Below the pieces are notes generated by a model. It did not search any database and had not been told where the DNA came from. It worked only from the letters and a program-made list of their open reading frames with translations. A program made the translations under genes and the position numbers. Of a stretch of DNA of 64,000 bases, positions 1 through 13,200 are shown piece after piece. Source of the stretch: Liolophura sinensis (Eukaryota; Mollusca; Polyplacophora; Chitonida; Chitonidae); the NCBI RefSeq assembly GCF_032854445.1, contig NC_088304.1:31691732-31755731 (forward strand), given 5' to 3'. Each line of letters starts with the position of its first letter. Within the stretch, counting starts at the first letter, position 1.

Positions 1-976
1 TGATCATAATCAAACTGGTGAAGATACTTGGGATTATGCTCGAGCACAGTCAACATCAAAAAAAAAAAAAAAAAAAAAAAAAAAACAAGTGGCAAAAAAC
101 TAAGCATAAGACTTCCCTAAGGGAAAAAGTTTCAGACAGATATTCCTTTTTTTTATTTACTGTATCTATTTTTTTTGGCACAAATTTATTTTAATGTAAA
201 TGTGAAATGCCTTATTTTCAAATGTTGCCACAATTAATATGCAGCCCCCCAAAAAATACTTACCTCTTTGTCTACATCGGGAACTGTGGTGACAATACTG
301 TTTCTTAATATGCTCCAAAAAAAAACCTCTCTTTTTTTTGAAAATTTATTCTTAGTGAGAATAATGCAAAACATTTTATTTGGTAAGTTGTTTTATCTGA
401 CTAGAGTTTTACGTCGTACTCAATAAGATATTGGAAAGACAGGGAAACCAACGATCATCCACAGGATGCAACTAGTTCAGACACAGTCTCAATCAGAATG
501 CTGCTTAAAGATTTCATACATTTGAACGAGAAGAATGTAAGAAAACCTAACACAGAAAGTGGAAAACATCAATTGGAGCATGATTGGTGGAGAAAGACTT
601 GTGTGAAATATTCAGTTACCTTTATACATACACAACCATACAAGCATTATTTGATTCAGGATTGTTCACAATACAAAAGCTTGCAGACAGAGTGTAGATC
701 TCCAACACAACAAAAGAAAACAACACTTCAACAATGTAAAAAGAAAAGCAGACTGTCTCAATCTAATAAAAAAAAAACCTTTTCTTCATACCAATAATGC
801 CAAGAGTCATGTAGATCTAAAGTCGCTGACCTCTAAGCCACACAACCACTGTTCTGATCTCTCTCCACACAAGCCAAATGCCAACACGCAGACTTAGTGT
901 GTCCAAGTGTTTGACAGTTATAACACTATCTTGTGGCACTCCTGGATCATCCCAGGCAGAATGTGGGTAGGTGATT
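1..976. other. Downstream flank of the XNDC1-like gene
   Basis: A/T-rich, with an A-run at about 59-85. Minus-strand AATAAA candidates (TTTATT on +) near 375 and 346 could end the XNDC1-like transcript. A 99-codon open frame at 498-797 on + is Lys/Gln-rich, has no recognisable homology, and is not called. Confidence 0.4.
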
Positions 977-1245
977 TCACAGTTCAGCACACAAATTAGC
1001 ATGGACCTGGATGTCAGCTTCCGGGAAGTTCTGCTGACAAATTGGACAGGTCACCATTCTGTGAATATGTGGACTCCTCCACTCGTCCACGTGTATGCCA
1101 ATGTCTGGGGGCGTCTGGTACACTGGCGTCCTTACCGTCATTGCCCTTGGGTTCCCAGGTGTTGTTATTTTGTCTACACTTTTGGTTTTGCTCAAGTTCT
1201 TACAGCGTACCTGATGTAATAAGTAATTTGGCTCTGGTACCATTT
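977..1245 (-). CDS. XNDC1-like exon 9 (finger 1 end, finger 2, stop)
   Basis: Acceptor TTTTGCAG after a pyrimidine tract. Completes finger 1 (His at 1214-1216, Cys at 1202-1204), then a 40-residue spacer, then finger 2 CPICQQNFPEADIQVHANLC at 989-1048, and TGA at 977-979 three residues later. A C-terminal finger with C-x2-C-x11-H-x3-C spacing is typical of UBZ4 modules. Confidence 0.85.
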
Positions 1246-4200
1246 CTGCAAAATTTAAAAAGTGAAAAAGCAAACCAAATTAAATTTGAAGTTTTGAGGT
1301 AATGCTAGTTTCATAAAATCTTACAGTTTTGACATCACTATCATGACTATCATGCCATACGGCTCATTTGGCCTCCACTTAAACTTGTATCACTGCCTAC
1401 ACATTTTCACTCTTATTCTGCTACCCAAAGTCAGGCGTCAAACTGATTGAAACTTCAGAATTTGAAGTCGAAGATCAGATAATCCAAGGTCATGTGGATT
1501 TTTTGTCTGAGCCAGAATTTTACAAAGGTGATTTGAGGTTTGCTGGGAACATGGGATGACAATCTAATGGAAAATTGTTTCAGTTCCAAAAATAATACTT
1601 TTATAAATGTGACATTTATTTGCCTTTAAAAATGCATTTCTGTGGGTAAAATTTTAGGTCATTGAGGGTATTTTAAGTGTGAGGGAGCGGTCGACACAAG
1701 CATACAAAGCAAAACGAAGCCCTATTAAACAGACTGACTAATGCCCAATCAGGTCATGTCTACAAAGACATATTTGTGCGATTGTAACGCCGATTTGTGC
1801 GTTTGTTGTGACACAGGAAAATCATCTAAAACATTATGAACATCAGATAACATAAAAAGGCAGATTTTCAATTTATTTTTCTTCCATTTAAAGACTTTTA
1901 AGTGTTGGCTCACCCAAAAATACACAAAATAAATTGGTGTTGCCTTTTAACATGAAACCAAGAACTGATACCACTAAGCGTTTTGCTTTTCTCTTTATTT
2001 GAGTTAACATGATGGTGAAGATAACAACATGGACATTTATTTATTTATTTATTTATTTGATTGGTGTTTCACGCCGTATTGAAGAATATTTCACTTATGC
2101 AGCAGTGACCAGCATTCTGGTTGGAGGAAAATAGGCAGAGCCGCGCAGAAACCCACGACCATCTGCTGGTTGCTGGAAGAGATTCCCACGTACGGCCGGA
2201 GAGGAAGCCAGCATGACCTGGACTTGAACTCACAGCAACCGCATAGGTCATTGGCTCATGAGTCAATAACATGGACATTTGTCTCAATGTTAAATCCTTA
2301 CTTCCACATTCAATACAATGTACTGTGATCATTTGAGAGCTGGGCACTCTCTTGGCAGAGCTTGGCACCTTCACTGTGACAGTTCTGGTCTTGTAGTCCG
2401 ATTCTATTTTGCAGTTTTTCCTACTTGACGATCTGCAAATTAAACACAGCTAACATGTACATTTGTATGCATATGAAAACCAGCATCCAGAGAAATTTTT
2501 ATTCTTAATATTTCATTATATCTCTAGAATGTACACAATACCATTATTATGGTCACCTGTCATGAATTGGGTCTTTCCCAGACAGAGTAGATAAGAATAT
2601 TTAATGCTTTAATAACATCTGAATGAAAAAACCAAAGCTATTGCTAGCAGTGATGTAAAGTGAACATAGACAGCAGTGCTGTAAAGAGTATGGCACAAGA
2701 GTACAAACCCCTTTGCTGCAATTTTTCGTTTTGTTGTTGTTGTAGCTGTTGTTGTTGTACTGGTGTTCACTGATGACGAGATACTGGTACCTGAAGGTAC
2801 TGAGGTGAAATGTACAGTCCACCTGGGACTTCTGACCAGGTGTCGTAGTTGCTCCAATATTCTCAATTGATGAGGGCGTTTCACATAAAATTTGCGCTTC
2901 TTTATCAACAGGCTTCATGGCGGTGAAGTTCTTAACATTTGGGGACGCACATGGTTGTGCGGTCGTGGTTGACAAGACGTTATTTGCTTGCTGAGCTCCC
3001 TGTGCTGAATTGTCCACATCTTCATTCTGTGCAGAGGAACTTGGTTTGTACTGTGGAAGACGTCATCGGTTTGGGTAATAAAAGTTTTTTGTAAGGTGTT
3101 GACGCCAATGGCCTGTCCCACTTTGATGTTTCTGATGGGGTTTTTTGTCAAAGGTAATGTACTCTCTATCTGATGAACATTCATTGGTGAACTGACCACA
3201 TCCAAGTCTTTTACACAGTAAGTTACCTGCCCTTTCATACCAGGACTGGACAGATTGGTGTGGTGATGCACGACGAAGGTCAAATTTGGAATCAGAAATC
3301 ACACTAACCTCTGCCGTCTTTGGCGACTGGAAGCTTTCTGCTTCCAAACTGTCTTCGTAGTCACACACTTGAGGATTGGAGCAGCTCAAGTCGTCCAATG
3401 TAAATATCCTCTGATATACTCATGGAATCAGCACTTGAGTCCATTACTGAAGGTGTATCAAAAACGGGACTGACAATTTGTCAGTATCTCCATCATTCTC
3501 CGGTTCATCTGTATCGTTTTCGAATTTCGCCTGAAGAAACTCTTGAGTTTGGCTGATGAATTGTTTTTTTCTCCTCACATGTCAGCTTTCGTCGTTTTCG
3601 CTTTTCCAATCGGTGGCGAAGATCTGGAGAATTGGACACACATAACATACTAGGACTTGAATAATAGTTTTCAAAGAAGAGTCCATAAGAATAAGATATT
3701 TCAGGAAAAATGAAGAAACATATGCCGAAAAAAAGTGAATTTTAATTTCATTTTGAACGCATAGTTTATATTTCTTAATAACACCAATATTTTAAGCATA
3801 TCTACCATCAATGGTCAGAAATATTCAGAAATAATGGCCATCAATAAACATACTTGGAACCCAGAACCAGCTCAAACAAAGTTGATTTGACTTCTATCAT
3901 ACAGTCAAACCTGTTGTATGTGGCATGTGGCCTGTAAAGGGACACGTAAAAAGTGGCCGCATATGACAGTTGGCCACATAGCACAGGTTGTGAAGACCAC
4001 GCCAAATCACAACTGAATCAAGTTTCAGGAAATCTACACATGTAGGCCTACATAATACTCTTATACATAATTGTTAAAACACTAATTTGGTCAGCTACAT
4101 AGATTTCATAGAAATATAACAATTGTAGTAAAATAATAACTCAATAATTTCAAGTTTTGTGGGGTAGACCTATGGACTTCATGCATTTAACAGGCGATTA

Positions 4201-7200
4201 CAGAAAGTTTCACGTGAGGGCACGCATGACAGGAGAACTTTCTTCCAATCATTGTCAAGCCCTATAAAGCCATGTACTAGTTTGGCCTATGTAGGAATAA
4301 ATGACTATTCTAACAAAGTTTTGGACTGAAATGTCAGACTGCTGAGATGTTCAATCATATTTGCCATTACCGGTTAAACAACAACAACAAAATGTACGAA
4401 TGAAGGAAGATCCGGTACAGGCAATATTTTGGCCACGCAAAATGAAAATACAACATCATTTACCTGCAAAGATAATTGCCAAGCAAGCCAGATAATTTGT
4501 CAAAGAAACCATTCATGCGAGGAACCACAGGAGGTCAGATTATATCCGAGTTTGACTGCTGCTTATGGCATTCATAGCAGGGACCTCAGCATGGAGCTAA
4601 TCCACTGCCCACAGTGCAGGGCTAATAACCAGCTAGGCCTGATTAAAGAACAGTAACTTCAGTGCTATTGACCAATAATGTTCACACTTCACTTGTTATC
4701 ACAAAGTGGCAGGTTGTAAATTTTAATCACCACAAAAACCATTAAAGTCGGGTGGTTGCCATTTTGAAATTTTTGAATGTTCGATGCGGCAATCATCATT
4801 ATTGTTTAAAGTCTCGGCTCTCAGGACAGGTTGATATAGAATTTGGTGGCAAAATATATTGGCCGCTGGACGCGTTGGACAGGTGCCCGTATATTACAGG
4901 TCGTTTAACATGGAAAATTGTTTGGTCGCGGTAGAGCGTGGCCGCTTACGGCAGATGGACGCTGATTACAGGTGGTCGTAGGTACAAGTCTGACTGTATA
5001 TTTTTCACATGTCATCGTAAATGAGCCACGTCTTTGAGAAGTTAGCTTTGGAGAGTGTTTTACTGAATGACAGCACCTATTGTGATAAGTACTCAACTTA
5101 CATTTGAAAACAAATTTCCACAGTTTTATTAAAACAAACCTACCTGCAATAGTAATTGTTGACAAATCCTCTTCTGTCAACTGCAGACACGATAAAAAAT
5201 GGTTTACTTCTGCCTTAAACTGTAAGGGAAAAAAGGCCCAGTACACAGAACAGAAATTTAGGTATAAAGAATACACTCAAACATCTTTCATCTACATGAT
5301 GACATTCAGTTTTAGAGCTGGAGGAAACTGTTGACATCTGACATGTTATTGAAGCTTTCTCAAATGTGTACGTTGCTGGCAGACCTTCCAATGTACAGCC
5401 AGAGAGCAAGCCAGGACGTGCTGTACTTGAACTCACAGTGAGCACATTGGTGAGAGGCTCCTGGGTTTTGCTATACTAGTGGAGCTGAACACAAGTAGGT
5501 CTAAATCTTAACCAATGTAAGGCTACATTCACCAACTCAAAACCTTTGCTATCTGGTTATTGACACTAAGATTTCAAGAATACATAGGGATGAAAATTTT
5601 CACATGGTTTCAGCTGAAATCAGGATTTTCAAAGCATCTAATCTCTGACCAAAACCAACCGTTTTACTAATGGGGGTCAGCCAGAAGAGGAGGCGAGAAG
5701 CTCCTGGGTCATGGTGCCACGCTGGCGTGCCAGTCCCCTTGGACAACCACCAACTCAAAAGCTTTGCTATCTGGTTATTGACACTAAGATTTCAAGAATG
5801 CATAGGGATGAGAATTTTCACCTGGTTTCGGCAGATTTTAAAGGAAATCAGGATTTTCAAAGCATCTAATCTCTGACCGTTTTACTAATGGGGGTCAGCC
5901 TGAAGAGGAGGCGAGAAGCTCCTGGGTCATGGTGCCACGCTGGCGTGCCAGTCCCCTTGGACAACCACCAACTCAAAAGCTTTGCTATCTGGTTATTGAC
6001 ACTAAGATTTCAAGAATGCATAGGGATGAGAATTTTCACCTGGTTTCGGCAGATTTTAAAGGAAATCAGGATTTTTAAAGCATCAAATCTCAGACCAAAA
6101 CCAACCGGTTTACTAAAGGGGGTCAGCAAATAGAGGAAATTTCAGCCGACATTGATGGAAAAGATTGCCTTAACATAATAGGCAAAGAACACACTAGCAT
6201 GAAGAACAGGTTAGATGAAAGATAATTAAATATTGTTCAAAAAAAAAGTTTCATTTTTTTTTTTGAATAATTTTTGTTTAGAATATTTTTTGACCTAGTA
6301 AAAAATGCTTTTATAACTGGATTCTAATGTGGATTTTTCTGGCCATATTGGGACAAGTGATGTCAGCTTTTTGCCACTTGACACACATAAACTGCTATAT
6401 TTCATCATTCAAAATGTATCTTTATTAAGACCTATGAATGCATTCAACAAATTGACCTTGAAACAAACCAAACATATTGCTGTGACGCCACTGATACCCT
6501 CTGGGTCCCAACAGACCACCGTAGAGTCCTATGTTTTAAATACATTTGAGTCGGTCAGAAAAATTCTGAACAAGTATATCAAAGTATTTTGATGGACAGT
6601 GTTTAATGGTCTTTCATCTGATAAATACTTTATTTTAGTCTTTTCTTCGCCTTAATACAATCAGTTCCTGTTCAAGGGTAGGACTGAGCCTGTGCTTTGT
6701 GTGCTGGTGGATGGAAGGTGCATACATTCCACCTTGGCTACATCACACTCTCACCAGACGATTAAAGACAAAAAACTGTCAGGTCACACCAATTTCAACT
6801 GTTTTGGGAATGTCGTCGGAGGGTATAAAAATAAAACTAAAACTTGAATACCATCTTGTGTGAGAAATGAGTACCATCCCAGCAATTTCTCCTTTTTAAG
6901 ACATTTACATAAGAAAATTTTTAAAATCTCAAGATTGGAATAGAGAAATGGGTGGATTTGCAGTTAAATTTTTATTCCACTTTAGGATTTTGGCTCGCCT
7001 GTAAAGTACGAAGAAAGACTAGTGTCCCTTTAGTTTAGACTTACTGAGGGCCCAGTCCTGCTGTCCACGCTGTTGGAGAGTAGTCGAGACTTGTGATTAT
7101 GCTGCGAGGGGATGGTGGGACTAAATTTGGGACTCTGGTCCGCGGCAGCCAGCACAAGTCGCACTGTTCTTGACATGGACACCTCGTTCGCGCTGCCGTT

Positions 7201-10200
7201 CTCTGCAGAACTGGCGATTTTTAACAGTCGATTCTGAAGTTCTGCAGTCCTGGCAGGGGTAGTTCTGAGAAAAACAAATTTGTTCAAGTAAACAACAAAT
7301 GGTGTTAATACTTAATTGACCTGTTTTTACTAGGTATTAGTATGTAAACTTGAGCCAAGGGCTGTGAAATGGGTCTATTGCTCTTCTTCTATTTTTATTT
7401 TTCTTGTAAGTAACGACCAATTGTCTTCTAGTACAATTCGTTGGTCTTCACCACCCACAAAGGGCCTATCAGTTATTCTATACGTAATAGAGGATATCAT
7501 TATGACATGACTTTAAAGAGAATGCATTACACGAGAACGTCATATTAATTTTTTTTGCAACTAAGTCGTTATAATTTGTTGGGTTAGAGTGAGCATGAAA
7601 ATCTTCATTATTTGTACCACTGCTGTATGTGGCAACAGGTCAAGGCAACATATTGTAATGCATGTTTTCGTGCTTACACTGTACAGTTGTATCTCAATAG
7701 TATAAATACGTCAAAGGACACATCAAATACATGTACAATCTGTCAACCCTTTTTGGATCTTTCCATCACAAATAGCAAACAGCCATAAAAAGCTTTGTAT
7801 AATAAATTTGTTGGGACAATTGACTATTGGGCAGTAACCCAAGGGATTAAACAGTACCACAGGGGGGTTGCATGACCCACTTCTGACAGCCATATTGGAG
7901 TACTGTGGCTATACCAGCACATGTTAAAAGGACTCCAATATGGCGTACTGGCTGTTGTTCTGCCAGAGTGACGATATCATGTGCAAACCCTCCACAGATA
8001 ATTTTCAGAGGTAGCGCAGTACTCCCTACATTTCAAAGAGAGGGAGTACTGGATAAGTCTACCGCAGGACACATTTTTTTTGAAAATACTCAACACTTCA
8101 CTATTTTGGGTCACCAGCAATACACCTGGTAATGGTGACGTTGACTGAGTGAAGGGAGTTGAGGAAATCGAAAGACATAAATGTGCATACATGTATAGGC
8201 CTACACAGATGTATCGGTACAGATTTATTTATTTATTTGATTGGTGTTTTACGCTGTACTCAAGAATGTTTCACTTATACGACGGCGACCAGCATTATGG
8301 TGGGAGGAAACCGGGCAGAGCCCGGGGGAAACCCACGACCATCCGCAGGTTGCTGGAAGACATTCCCACTTATGGTCAGAGAGAAAGCCAGCATGAACTG
8401 GACTTGAACTCACAGCAACGGTATTGGTGTGAGGCTCCTGGGTCATTACGCTGCGCTAGCCCGCTAGTCAACTGAGCCACGGAGGCCCTTAGCGCTACAG
8501 AGATAGTTACATACTGGAATACAAGTAGATATATGTAAATGTTGATTGCCCAGAATTACGACGTGTCATAACATTATAGATTAAATTAATTATTTCAGCT
8601 CTTCCTCACGTGGAATGAATCTGAATGAATCTCACAGGCCTACATTTATATATTACACCTCAACCTATAAGCCTTCAGGGTTTATTCCAATAACTCACTC
8701 ACCGACAACTTTACCTTTTCATTTTGTTTTGATAAAAAGGGTTGCAGTTTTATTTCATTCTATGGTAGCTTGCCTATTGCGACTGGTGATTTTTTTTACC
8801 TGTTGAAACATTTCTGTATACACGAACTGCCTTTTTGGGATCAAAACAAGATACTCTTGTTATGCTAAATCAAAATGTAGGCCTACATTAGAAGACAAAA
8901 AATTATTTGTGCTTTATTTATTGGCAGCATATAGTATAAATCTGAAGTGTTTCTGATAACTAGCTGTTCTTGTGATCATTGTATTGCAATGCAATAGCTT
9001 CTCCCTTCAGATATCAGCGATACATGTACACATTGGAAACTGGACCTCGATGACACTTTAACATGGCACAAATTACTGACGATCGGCGTAGAATTAAAAC
9101 CATACATTGGGAGCGATATTCGGATGATTTATTGCAGTGTAATAGTGGATCTTTCTGTATAGTAACCCAAATACCCTTGCTACATCTCCTTCATGGCAAA
9201 CACTAGAGAATGTCACATATACAAATATCACAGTAGTCATTCTCCACAGCTGCTGGTATTGGCACACAAGCTTTTGCTGTAACCTTCAGTTTCTGAACAC
9301 TAACCCATCGTGGACAGTCTCGTGCTTGTAAACTACTTTGGAGATCTACTTTCGATTTTGACAAGACTATTTGTTTTAAATCTTGCATGTACGCTATAGC
9401 TTTCAGGAAGTTAGGTATACACACAAATCACCATGTGTATTCAGTACACTCTGTACTGAATACACATACTAAATACAATTTTAGAAGTGTATCGTGTAAT
9501 TTTTAAGCGCATTTACGCCTGTATGCCCCTTATCTTTAGTACTGGGGTCAAGGTCAAATGGAATACCTGCCATCTGATAACTTCCACATTCTTTATTTTC
9601 ACATTTTGGTGACTAACAAAGCCCTCAATTACCGTAAGGTAAGCCTAAGTATTTTTATGAGCTGTTAAATACATTAATGTAGGATACCTTACATGGTGTA
9701 AATCTTTTCGTTTCATATGCTATCACAGGAAATCAAGGTACCGACCAGTATGTGACAATTACCAGTATGTGACATTTACCATCATGATCCTCAAAATTCT
9801 ACCATTCAATGACCTTTCGTGACACAAAACTAAACCAATAATAAATGACAGCACGACTCCAAACCTAATTAAAATTATTATCCAATAGATAATCATAACA
9901 CATAAATCCCACCAAAAAAATGAGGAAAACATCACAAAAGGAAGCCAGTATCTGAATATAACACACGGTTTATTTTGTTAAGTGCAGACACGTCATACTT
10001 GAGTGAAACTACTTCCAGCAATTTCTTCACATTTTTTCACGCCTCTATAATGGGGCTCTGGCAATTCTCACCAACTGACCCATAATTTAAAAAAAAAATC
10101 AACATGTAAACCTATATGTAAAGACTAATGCCGAACAATACCTGACAAACCTCAGGTCTTAAAGCTAGAGCCAAACCAGTAAGTAGGGCAATTCCATCAG

Positions 10201-13200
10201 GTACCTGACACCCACAGCCAAACCAATAAGAGGGAAACTGCATCAGGTACCTGACCCCAACAGCTAAACCAGGAAGAGGAAAACTGTATCAGGTACCACA
10301 TCAAACCTCGTGTCTTAAAGCTACACCCAAACCAGTATGTGGCAAACTGCATCAGACTGCATCAGACACAACCAGCCCCCACTTACTGAGAATAACCCAG
10401 TGTCCAACCTTAACATATGTACTTAGCACTCTGTCTTGAAATGACGTCCTCCATTCTGGGTGTTTTTGCTCCAGTAAAGGGAGATGACTGTGTGGGGTTG
10501 CCATCACGATTCTGAAAACAACACGGAATGACACTCACAAGTTTATTTGACAACGGCCAGCATTATGGTGGGAGGAAATGGGGGAAACCAGGGGAAACTA
10601 ACGACCATCCGCAGATTGCTAGCAAACCTTCCCACGTACGGCCAGAGAGGAAGCCAGCATGAGCTATACTTTAACTCACAGCAACAGCATTGGTGGGTAA
10701 CTCCTCATTCCTGGTCAAAGTTACTAAGCTTATCAGAATAAACTGGTTGTGGCCGTTCAGATCTGTTCCCATCTTTTTCAAAATAACTAAGGTCATATTA
10801 TTTGCTTCTTTCAAGTCTCTCTGACAAACTAAGGACACAGATTTCAAAACACTAAATGATGTCTCCAGGGCCCAGTTGTTCAGAAGTGTTTTAAAAGTTT
10901 AGCCAGGTTTAAATCTTAATACTAGTCTTGGCCTCATACAAAACTAATGGGATTGTCCAGACAAAGTTTGAAACCGGGCTTAACTGCTAATTACATTTTT
11001 GAACTACTGGGTCCAGGACTGGCTACTCACCGTGTTCCGATTTGGCGACTGTACATGCGTGTTGTTGTTGTCGGAGAAATTTCCCGTGATACGGATGAAG
11101 GATAAACCAAACTGTACATCTTTCCTGAAAGGCTGACGACAAATGATACGAATTCTGTCCCATTCTTGAGTACGGACATCTTCCATAAAGTCACCTGATA
11201 GATATATAAACACCATAGATTACTTGGTCAGAAACTTTGAAATTATGCGGCCGTACTACAACTGTTTTCTCATGCTAAGCACAGACAGTGTGATGTTAAC
11301 CAATTGTAAAGTCATGGGTTTGACTGGACTTCAGTTTGAACCTGGTTCTCCTGGTCACAAGGCGGGCAACTTAACCACATGACTAACACAATGCCGTACA
11401 TCAACGAAAGAAAGATTCACAAGTACAACAGAACTTATGATACACCTATGTTTAATATTTAAGCCAAGATTTGAAATACCTCAGTTTTAAAATATAACAC
11501 AACACTAGATCACAAGTATATATATATTGCTAAAGTATTCAATACACAGTCTATTAAAGATTTTGTTTGATTTGAATGGTGTTTTACGCTGTACCGGTAC
11601 TCAAGAATATTTCACTTATGCTACAGTGGCATTATGGTGGGAGGACACCAGGCAGAGCTCGGGGGAACCCACAACCGGAGAGGAAGCCAGCATAAGCTGG
11701 GCTTGAAATCACACAGAGTTGGTGAGAGGCTCCCGGGTCATTATGTTGCGCAAGCGTGCTAACAAACTGAGCCACAGAGGCCCCAGTCAATTAAAGAGGG
11801 TACTTTTTAATTTTGTGATGTTGTATGACAGAGACCTCAAAGCTCACAGAGAAGAAACCAGCAAACATTGAGAACAGGGTTCGTACAGGTATATGAAAAT
11901 GAAATTCAGGGAGTTTTCCAGAAGTTTTCCAGGAGTTTTTTTGTCATTTTCAAGGCTAGATTAAACATACCATGGTGAAAATTGTAGACTATATTTTAAG
12001 TCTGAATTATAGATGCTTTAATTTGCATGCCTGTATATTGAATAGTTTGCTTGCTTTTGCAAGAAATATCTGCCCTTCATCTCTGTAATGCGACACATTC
12101 TTTGACCCGGCCTTGGCTCAGTAAAACAAATGAACACCATATATCATTATGCAGGGCTTCCTTTAGTTCAGTATTTTTTTTAGCCAGTCACTTTAGCCAC
12201 GGATCAGATTTTGAAGTAAATGCTATTTTTCTTTAGGTCATATTTCCTTTGTGGCCATGACTCTTGTAGGTCTCCTTCTGTAATTCATTTTTATCTCCTT
12301 TGGTGTAGCTGCTAGAATCAGTTTGGTCTCTTCCTGCTATATGTGGAGCTTATCACGCGTCACATTTAGAACAATTGCCCTATTCATAGTGGACCAAAGC
12401 TTGACAGTATGTTTTTCTCTTTTGGTAAAAAAAAACAATCCTTTTTTCAACCTATCTGTAGGATCCTAGTAAAATGTAATTTCCTCTATCAGAAAAATTT
12501 GTTACGAAATTGATTTGTAAATTCAGTTTATTTAAATGCAACATTATGATCAGTACACTGGAGTAACACAGTCTGACAGGACAAAACCAGAGGGTGTACA
12601 CATTTATCTAACAGCACATATTCTTAATTTACTTTGGATACCCCCAAAAATAGTTTACTAAGTGGAAAAGTTTAAATTTTTCATAGGAAGTAACTTCATT
12701 TACAGGTGTAACTCTACCTTGATTTATTTCCCTAAATATTTAGCAGACAATATTTAAGTTCAGGACAAACAGATTTTCAAGGAGTTTCCAGGAGTATTTG
12801 TCTTTTTTGAGGGCTTTCAAGTATTTGAAAATGAAATTGTATTTTTCAAGCACTTTCAAGGAGTTTCAAGAGAAAAGTGAAGGCGCTGCCATGTTATCAA
12901 TTTTCACCAATTAGGCACGAGTTTTTTCTCTAACCCGAGAACGCACTGATATCACCCAAACCATGTTTTGGCTTTTAGCCATATGGCAAGGGATACAAGT
13001 CAAACAACATTGTCTTTCTGGTTTCTCCAACACTGTGCATTCAATGGCCTTGTAAGAATTCTTGATTAGAAGTTAAGTTATAGAGTTACCGAGCACGTCA
13101 GAACAAAATGGCTGTGAGTGTTCAAATCTGTTTTCACCCCCCTTACGAAATATCAAAGGTTGTATTATTCGTTTTATTTTACTTAAAGATTTAAGTCAAA

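Noticed and set aside
498-797. 99-codon plus-strand frame
   Set aside because: Low-complexity Lys/Gln-rich, in AT-rich flank, no family match.
2609-2908. Minus-strand frame rich in Thr/Ser overlapping exon 7 and its intron
   Set aside because: It reads through the exon 7 donor into TTG-repeat intron sequence. The phase-consistent frame ending at 2791 explains the coding part.
5670-6133. Two nearly identical plus-strand frames beginning MGVS
   Set aside because: They are copies within the 218-bp tandem duplication, antisense to the XNDC1-like gene, with no recognisable protein similarity.
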